This document shows, piece after piece, positions 57,820-64,000 of a DNA stretch of 64,000 nucleotides. Numbering within the stretch: the stretch's first letter is position 1; each line of letters opens with the position of its first letter. The DNA lies in the NCBI RefSeq assembly GCF_002234675.1, contig NC_019873.2:11185740-11249739 (forward strand). The letters run 5' to 3'. The notes below the pieces were generated by a model, which was not told the DNA's origin, ran no database searches, and saw only the letters and a list, made by a program, of their open reading frames with translations. The DNA is from Oryzias latipes. Taxonomy: Eukaryota; Chordata; Actinopteri; Beloniformes; Adrianichthyidae. The position numbers and the translations under genes were made by a program.

Positions 57820-58400
57820 CAGTTTTATTCTTTTAAAGTTATGAGTATTTTTAACCATATTTTTTTACTTAATTCTTGTAAAATTACAACTTTTTTTTAT
57901 CACAATTTTGCGGGTTTATTCTGTGCAAAATACAACTTTTTTCCCCAAAATTTTTATTTTCTTGTATTTTTCTCATAAATGTATCACTTTATTCTCATAA
58001 AATTAAGATTGTTTTTCATAAACATACGACTTAATACTTGTAAAATTATGTCTTTTTTCCTTATGAATTTAAGACTTTATTCTATTGACTTTTTAATAAA
58101 TTTACACTTTGAATCTCGTAAAATTATTACTTTTTTCTCATAAATTAAGCACTTTATTCTGATAAAATTATGACTTTTTTTCTCATAATTTTATCATTTT
58201 ACTTTCTTAAAATTATGACTTTTTTCGTAAATTTACTTAATTCTCGTCAAATTACAACCTTTTTCTCGTAAATTCGTGACTTTATTCTTGTAAAATTGCT
58301 ACATTTTTCTTATAAATTTACATCTTCATTCTTCGAAAACTATGAGTTTTTCCCATGATTTATTATTATCAACTTTATTCTTGTAAATTTATTTTTTAAA
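57820..58400. repeat. Degenerate minisatellite, about 45-bp unit
   Basis: Alternating words such as GACTTTATTCTCGTAAAATTA and TTTTTCTCATAAATTTA recur for almost 600 bp with a period of roughly 45 bp and a half-period near 22 bp, about a dozen units. The type is common in teleost genomes. Confidence 0.8.
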
Positions 58401-59659
58401 TTTATTTTATGCTGGCCTTGATACTCCATGGTAGAAATCTCAGTTCCAACTTGTTGGAAAGAATTTAAAAAGGTAAAAATAAAATGCTAAATTGAGACGC
58501 AATAATGCCATTCTCTAAAATCGGGCTTTACGCTAATGCTGGTTAACCCATCCATCAAGAAGAAGAAAAAAGAAGGCCTGTAGAATGAGAATTGTAGATT
58601 TTAAAGTTTTGTTTTTCTTTGAACTTTTTCCTGTGACTTTTGGGTAAACCTGTTAGTCCACTTACCTTCTAGTCTGGGTGGCTAACGGCAACATAACGAG
58701 ACACTGACCTCTGAAAGCAAAGTGTAAAGGAACACCCTGTCTGTGCTTCATCCTTCGTGTAACTCAGATTGAAAAAGAACATCTGAATGGAATTTTAGAC
58801 CTGTAACCATGCAGAGCACACAGATATGTTTCAGCTTTACACAGAGGCACAACAAGAGCTGATCCGTGACGAAAAGAAGACTCGTCTCTTTACCACGGAA
58901 CCCAATCTCTTCTGAGTGACTGAATCACCCAACGGTTCATCTGCGTCTTTTCATGCCGGTGCCACTTTGCAGACGGAGGATCATATCTGCAGGGGGGAAA
59001 CAAAGATTAACTTCTCCCAAACTGGCAGTTTGGATGAGTCTTTCCCTGAAACCAACACAAATCAGCTGTAGGCTCATTTCTCATCCTCTTATCCGCCTCT
59101 TTTCTACATTACATCCATCATCTAAGGTTTAAAAACACTTGTAACGGTGGTACCTCTAACAATGTATGAAGCATGAATGTGTTGTCTGCATGACGGTTGT
59201 GTGCTAGTGTGTGTTCAGATCAGCCTTCTTAGATTCTTCAAAAAAGAAAAGGTGAAAATAGAGCTGGAAAGTCTTCCAGTGCTGTGCTCAGTGAAAGGTC
59301 AGCGGGGAGGCGGGGGTGCAAGGCAAGGCCAGATCTGATTTTTTTCCTCTGGGCGAGACTTTTCTCCCTTCACAACACAGCCACTTCTTTTTTTCTTTTT
59401 TCTTTTCTTTCACAATGCCACCCAGACTATGTCGGCCTGAGGTGTTGCACTCTGGGAAACCCTTCATGTTTCCTCATTTTCACTATCATATTGCAATACC
59501 AGCTGCTTCTACAATTGACACAAATAGGTGTCAAAAGAATTCTGAAAGAATTCTTACCGCTCCTTTTAGAAAATTACGTTCCACCTTCACGTCTCGGTCA
59601 AACATATATATGAACGCCTGTAAAATTTGTCTCAAGATTCCTGTTTAACCTTGGGAACG

Positions 59660-60090
59660 TGTTAAGCTACGTTCACATTCAGCTTTGCAATACGCATTCA
59701 AGCTTCCATTGAAAAGTCTACATAAACATGCGTTTCGGGCTTTTGCGTTCAAAACTCTTGCGTTCACACAGAGCTACACAAGTTTTTAAAAACTTCCACG
59801 CGACCACGTACATTGAAAGTTAAACCAGGTCCAAATTGACCAATCAGGGACTCAGGAAATCAGGGACACCGGAGACTGTGATTTGATAGTGATGTATGGA
59901 TGGCGTCCCATTTAATTTGGGGAACTGTTTGAAAATTGATCACAGAAATAAAATCAATAACTGCAGTTTGTGCCCAGCTGGAATTACGACAAGTCTTTCA
60001 TAGATCAGAATAGAGCTGTAAAGTAAAAAGCGTGGAGCAAGATTCACAAGACTTGCACCGCTTTGACCTTTCCCAACTGTATGTGGCGGA
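59660..60090. repeat. Dispersed repeat family E copy
   Basis: Starting at GCTACGTTCACATTCAGC, it shares the ordered words of the 35700-36180 copy (TGACCAATCAGGGACTC, TTTGAAAATTGATCAC, AGTCTTTCATAGATC, GTGGAGCAAGA). Confidence 0.6.
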
Positions 60091-60642
60091 TCTGTGCTAG
60101 TAAAAAGTAGAAAAGAAGAAACCGCTAAACGTTCTTGGCAAACATAGATAAACCAGCACACTTATATACCTTTGGGCTAAAGAGCAGTCATTTTAAATAC
60201 TGTTAAAAATTTTAAAAAGCGCTGCTCAGAGTGATCCTTCATATGTCGCAGCAGTGGGTTTATTTTTTCCTCTCTGTGCTCTGATTAAAGCTAAATTGTC
60301 TCATTTGAAGAGCAACTCTGTCTGTGCTGAGGAGCAGTATTTCTGCCTCAGTAACCTGAAACAGATTCCAGTGGATCCACGTGGATCATGTTTCTCACCG
60401 GTCAAAATGGCAGACATGAAATTTACGATGCTCACTTGAAAATATGGCGGACAAATGCCATAGATGTATTTGGATATGAAACACGTGCAAATTTGTTTGT
60501 CATATTGTTTTGCAAACACGTGGGAGAAAGTTAGAATTTGCAATGTATTCAGTTTCATATAATATTAGGCGTTATCACTAAAAAGGCTTGGTGAATTGTA
60601 AATGAAAAATATTCAGAAATGAATTGCAAAAAATATATTTAA

Positions 60643-60954
60643 CCCTTGTGCTATCTTAGATGACCCCACCCTTACATTGACATGTTCTCCCTACCATGAC
60701 AAGGTGGATAAAGGTGGAGAGGATTTCATATAATCCATGGACACCAGTGAAGATCACAAATCACTGAAGAAAAAAGGTTCAGCGCACTGTCTCGTGGGTC
60801 TAGATGACCCAAAGTTAAACCTTTTTTCTTCAATGATTTATGATCTTCACTGGTGTCCATGGATTACATGAAATCTTTCCACCTTTATCCACCTTTGTCA
60901 TGGTAGGGAGAACACGTCAATGTAAGGGTGGGGTCATCTAAGATAGCACAAGGG
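60643..60954. mobile_element. piggyBac-type foldback MITE
   Basis: The 312-bp element is flanked on both sides by TTAA (60639-60642 and 60955-60958). It begins CCCTTGTGCTATC and ends with its complement, the CCC...GGG form of piggyBac termini. The two 137-bp halves (60643-60779 and 60818-60954) are nearly perfect inverted copies around a 38-bp centre that itself holds TGGGTCTAGATGACCCA. The whole element would fold into one long hairpin and has no coding. Confidence 0.92.
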
Positions 60955-61049
60955 TTAAAGTGCTAGCTTAGTGATCAGCATCATCAACTGACTCAAAAAA
61001 AACACACTGCTCCATATATGTGCTCCTATATGTCATAAGTTGATAAAAA

Positions 61050-61330
61050 AAAACACACTTTTTTCAAAATGGCGGCTTTTGTGTTGATTTTATCTCCATA
61101 GCAACCATTTTATGTTTGGGTCGCCTCGGGATGACGAACAGATCGACGTCAGTTTCAGACGAATTGGAAAAAGTAAACTTTTTGTTGTCCTTAGCAACAG
61201 TGTTTTTTTGCTAACCGCGCCTACATTCCTTATATCTCCATATCCAGTGATTTTCATAATGTTGAGGTCCAACCTTGGATGCATGCATTCAAACTTCACA
61301 GTATTCCATTGAAAAAAATGAAGAGTTATG
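61050..61330 (-). repeat. Dispersed repeat family B, inverted copy
   Basis: The complementary words are ATCTCCATAGCAACCATTT, GGTCGCCTCGGGATGACG, AAAAAGTAAACTTT and GTCCTTAGCAACAG, matching the copy at 13480-13600 in reverse order. Confidence 0.65.
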
Positions 61331-62484
61331 ACAGTGCGCCAATGCAGCCTGTCTTTTACTATAGGCTGGGCATGTCTTTTTGGCTTTATACCCTTCCTTT
61401 GAGGGCTCTTTGGGCTTTTTTTTTTGAAAATCTTGGGTGTTTTTTTTTGTGTTTTTGTCGTCATTTTTGCGATTATAATTTGGATGTTTTTGCGGCGAAG
61501 TCGTGCGTGTTTTTATTTTTTGTTGTGTTACACAATTGTCATGTCTTTTTTTGTGCTTTGGGCGACTTATGACCTGATCTTTTGGCGTTTTAATGCTTTT
61601 TTTTTGACGTTTTGAACCTTTTTGAGTGTTCGTCCCTTGTTGCAGTTACAATACGGTCCTTGCAGTCTGTGACTGCTGCGGGCCATGACAATTTAATGAA
61701 ATGATTAAAAAAAGGAAAAAGGTGGTCATACCTCTCTTCAAAAAATTAAAATATAAATAAAATAACACAATAAAATAAATTATTTTTTAGATTTAAACAT
61801 AATTTAATGAAATAAAAAAGCCTTTTTTAGGACGCTCAATACAATTTAATTTAATTTAAGTTACATCATGTTGCTTTTTGCTTTATCCTTACTCAAGAAA
61901 GAGAAGTGTTGAAAAATGACCTCAGAATGACCTTGTTTGCTGTCAAAATTGACAGAAAACTAAGAAGTCAATGACTCTTCTGCCTGTTTTCAAAGATCAA
62001 ACATTATGTGCTCGTTTCTGAATCGCTTAATGACTTATGCAAGAAATCATGTGACCATGCACAGGAGGAAATTGCAGGCGTCTGTAACCACACCACGTCC
62101 GACAGAAATCTATCTTCTCCCCTCTCCGGGTTCTTCTCAGGAAGCTGTCATCGGCCTCTTTCATGCTGACTAACGATGGCCTAAGCGGCTCCGCAGGACT
62201 TTGGTTTCACCCTTGTTATGGTGCTCAGTGTGTTACGCCTGTTTCTGCTGGGTAAGCACATGGACTTTATATGACGCCTGACGCTCTGCGTGTCTTTGAC
62301 CGTATGCTCTCATGCTTACATTTTGAAGTATAACTTGTCTGTAACCCCTTCCAGCTGCTTAGGTAAACTTATCACGGCCAATAACATGTTTCTCATTTCT
62401 CCTGATAGAATCAAAAGTTGCATTTTCTAAAGTCACACCAAAATGTACCAAAAGTGGCACAAAGTTCACGACCTTTTACTTCAA

Positions 62485-62690
62485 GTAAATATAGCGCTTT
62501 ACTACCTTCTTAGAAGGCCCAAGGCGTTTTACAAGCACAGTCCCATTCCCCCACGCACACACACACACATTCACACACTCTGCTGCCGAACAAGGGGGGG
62601 GGGGGGGGGGGGGGCAACGTGGGAACCGAACCAGCAATCTTCCAACCAAGAGTTGGTTTCTCTACCTCTGTACCACGGCCGTTGACTCTT
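62485..62690. repeat. SINE-like dispersed repeat, copy 3, with 21-nt G run
   Basis: AATATAGCGCTTTACTACC, AAGGCGTTTTACAAGCACAG and CACACACACACATTCACACAC are followed by a 21-G homopolymer (62594-62614) and GGGAACCGAACCAGCAATC...CTCTACCTCTGTACCACGGC. Same plan as 27810-28085. Confidence 0.6.
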
Positions 62691-63401
62691 TCTTTCATCA
62701 AATTTCGTTACCGCACCGCAGATCACATGTTGGATCAATGGAGCTGCCATGATGTAAGCTATATTGTGCTCGGACACTAAAAAAGCTTTTTGTGGGTTGA
62801 GGATCTAACGTGTTGGCGATTCTGCCCATTTTCTAAGTAAAGTGCGGATGAGCCGTTAAATATTCATCTCAGAGTATCATTGCGGTAATTAAATGTGTAG
62901 TTTATATAAACACCAGGTTGCTGGCGCAGAGGGCCTCGACTTTAATATCAAACAGACAGGGACGGGGGCGTATATCTTTCTTCATGCCTGTCAGTTACTG
63001 TCAGATAAATGTTGGTACCGTTCCCTCTCACATGTGCATCGTCTTAATGTGAAACAGACCGTTGGAGCATTTCTACATGTGTTGGTGTGTGTGTACTTGT
63101 GAGGGAGGAGGGGCCAAGCCTTGTTGAATTTGAAACAGATACTGGCAGAGCTTCAGTGGCATAGAGGGGAAGGCATCGGAATGACCCCCCGGAGAGCCAG
63201 AGTATTCATCCCCAGCCACCGCTTATGTGTGTCTGTGAGGGCAAACGCAGCTGCAGGAAACAGAATCGGCAGAGTTGGTGCTAGTGATGTAACAGCTGGA
63301 TTCTTTAAAATGGAACACTTTAATGTAGGACTCAACTCAGTGCAGGCTAAACTTTATTTATAAAGCTCTTAAACAATTTTTGCAAAGCAATTAACAGGTA
63401 A

Positions 63402-64000
63402 ATAGAGACATCCATCCATCCATCCATCCATTTTCTTCTTCTCATCTGGGACCGGGTCGCGGGGGCAGCAGTCTAAGCTAAGATGCCTGGACTTACCTCA
63501 TCATGGCATCTTCCTGCTGCTTTTCAAGGGAATCCCGAGGCGTTCCCTGGTCAGACAAAAGAGATAATGTCTGGGTCCTCCCTGGGGTCTCTACATATTA
63601 GAATATGCAGAGAACACCTCCCCAGGGAGGTATCCAAACCCGAACCACCTCAACTGGCTCCTATTGATGTGAAGCGGCAGCGGCTCTTCTCCGAGCGATC
63701 TTTGGGTAACTGAGCTTCTCACCCTATCTCAAAGGGAGCGCCCTGCCACCCTACACAGGAAGCTCATTTCAGCCGCTTGAATTCGGGACTTCGTTCTTTC
63801 AGTCATGACCCTGAGCTCATGACCACAGGTGAGTATTAAAATGAAGATCGACCAGTAAATTGAGAGCATTGCCTTTTGGCTCAGCTCTCTCTTCACCATA
63901 AGACATCGGCACAGAGAGTGCAAAACAGCTGATGCTGCACCAGCCCACCTGTCGATCTAATCCTCCGATCTTCCCTTATTCATGAAAAGACCCCAAGATA
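63402..64000 (-). mobile_element. Rex3-like (RTE clade) LINE, 3' part, runs off the window
   Basis: Read on the reverse strand, this is the 3' end of a fish RTE retrotransposon. It ends in tandem GATG units (63405-63430), and coding remnants include TCGHELRVMTERTKSRIQAA-like sequence (63729-63830) from the RT C-terminal region. The frame is broken: stops and indels interrupt the part between 63430 and 63730. The 5' direction continues past position 64000. Confidence 0.8.

Larger units (their letters stand above)
30800..64000. other. 33-kb region without recognisable host genes
   Basis: No conserved exon, tRNA or rRNA is visible. Longer open frames are either transposon-derived (48331-50988 reverse, 52677-53657 forward) or chance. 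Known and candidate transposons are listed separately. Islands of balanced, non-repetitive sequence at about 34690-34900, 36490-36780, 38620-38960, 39230-39680, 43600-43960, 46790-47300, 47460-47830, 58640-59110, 61860-62270 and 62780-63330 are discussed as candidate regulatory elements. Stretches such as 31000-32450, 54050-56400 and 56700-57800 are AT-rich with nothing I can name. Confidence 0.6.

Noticed and set aside
1-64000. CRISPR arrays, prokaryotic operons or defence systems
   Set aside because: The window is intron-bearing vertebrate DNA; tandem repeats found are microsatellites or decayed minisatellites without unique spacers.

Overview
The window is vertebrate nuclear DNA, almost certainly from a ray-finned (teleost) fish. 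It holds four multi-exon genes with GT-AG introns and vertebrate-type proteins, embedded in DNA rich in fish-type transposons: an L2-clade LINE, a Rex3/RTE LINE, a Tc1 element with long inverted repeats, hAT and piggyBac MITEs, and a tRNA-derived SINE. The repeat complement looks medaka-like to me, but that is an impression and not a species call.

Layout: (1) 1-15.5 kb, + strand: ppp3r1, the calcineurin B regulatory subunit. All coding exons except the one carrying the start Met are present (2027-14075), followed by a 3'UTR ending near 15.5 kb. (2) 16.4-19.7 kb, - strand: pno1, a 40S ribosome-assembly KH protein, seven coding exons, 243 aa, convergent with ppp3r1. (3) 20.1-25.2 kb, + strand: dnaaf10 (wdr92), a WD40 dynein-assembly co-chaperone, eight exons, 358 aa, head to head with pno1 across about 420 bp. 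(4) 28.8-30.7 kb, + strand: c1d, an exosome cofactor, one non-coding plus four coding exons, 154 aa. From memory, human 2p14 has the same set of neighbours (C1D-WDR92-PNO1-PPP3R1), so this is an ancient linkage block. The four genes are housekeeping or broadly expressed and share no obvious pathway.

From about 30.8 kb to the end (33 kb) I find no host protein-coding gene. This stretch mixes transposons (hAT 37.75-38.26 and 41.04-42.61 kb; pogo-like remnant about 45 kb; SINE 45.9-46.1 kb inside a 122-bp tandem repeat; L2 LINE 48.16-51.0 kb; Tc1 52.38-54.0 kb; piggyBac foldback 60.64-60.95 kb; Rex3 63.4 kb to the end) with several islands of balanced, non-repetitive sequence that look like conserved non-coding elements. 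In human, the gene desert beyond C1D leads to ETAA1 and MEIS1, so I infer, without being able to test it, that these islands may be long-range meis1 enhancers.

I did not find a new multi-gene system. The most noteworthy items are the candidate regulatory islands; a nested MITE in dnaaf10 intron 6 whose 54-bp inverted repeats each carry two direct iterons; a 28-bp-arm perfect hairpin next to it; four hAT-type elements with readable 8-bp target duplications; and a 312-bp near-complete foldback flanked by TTAA.
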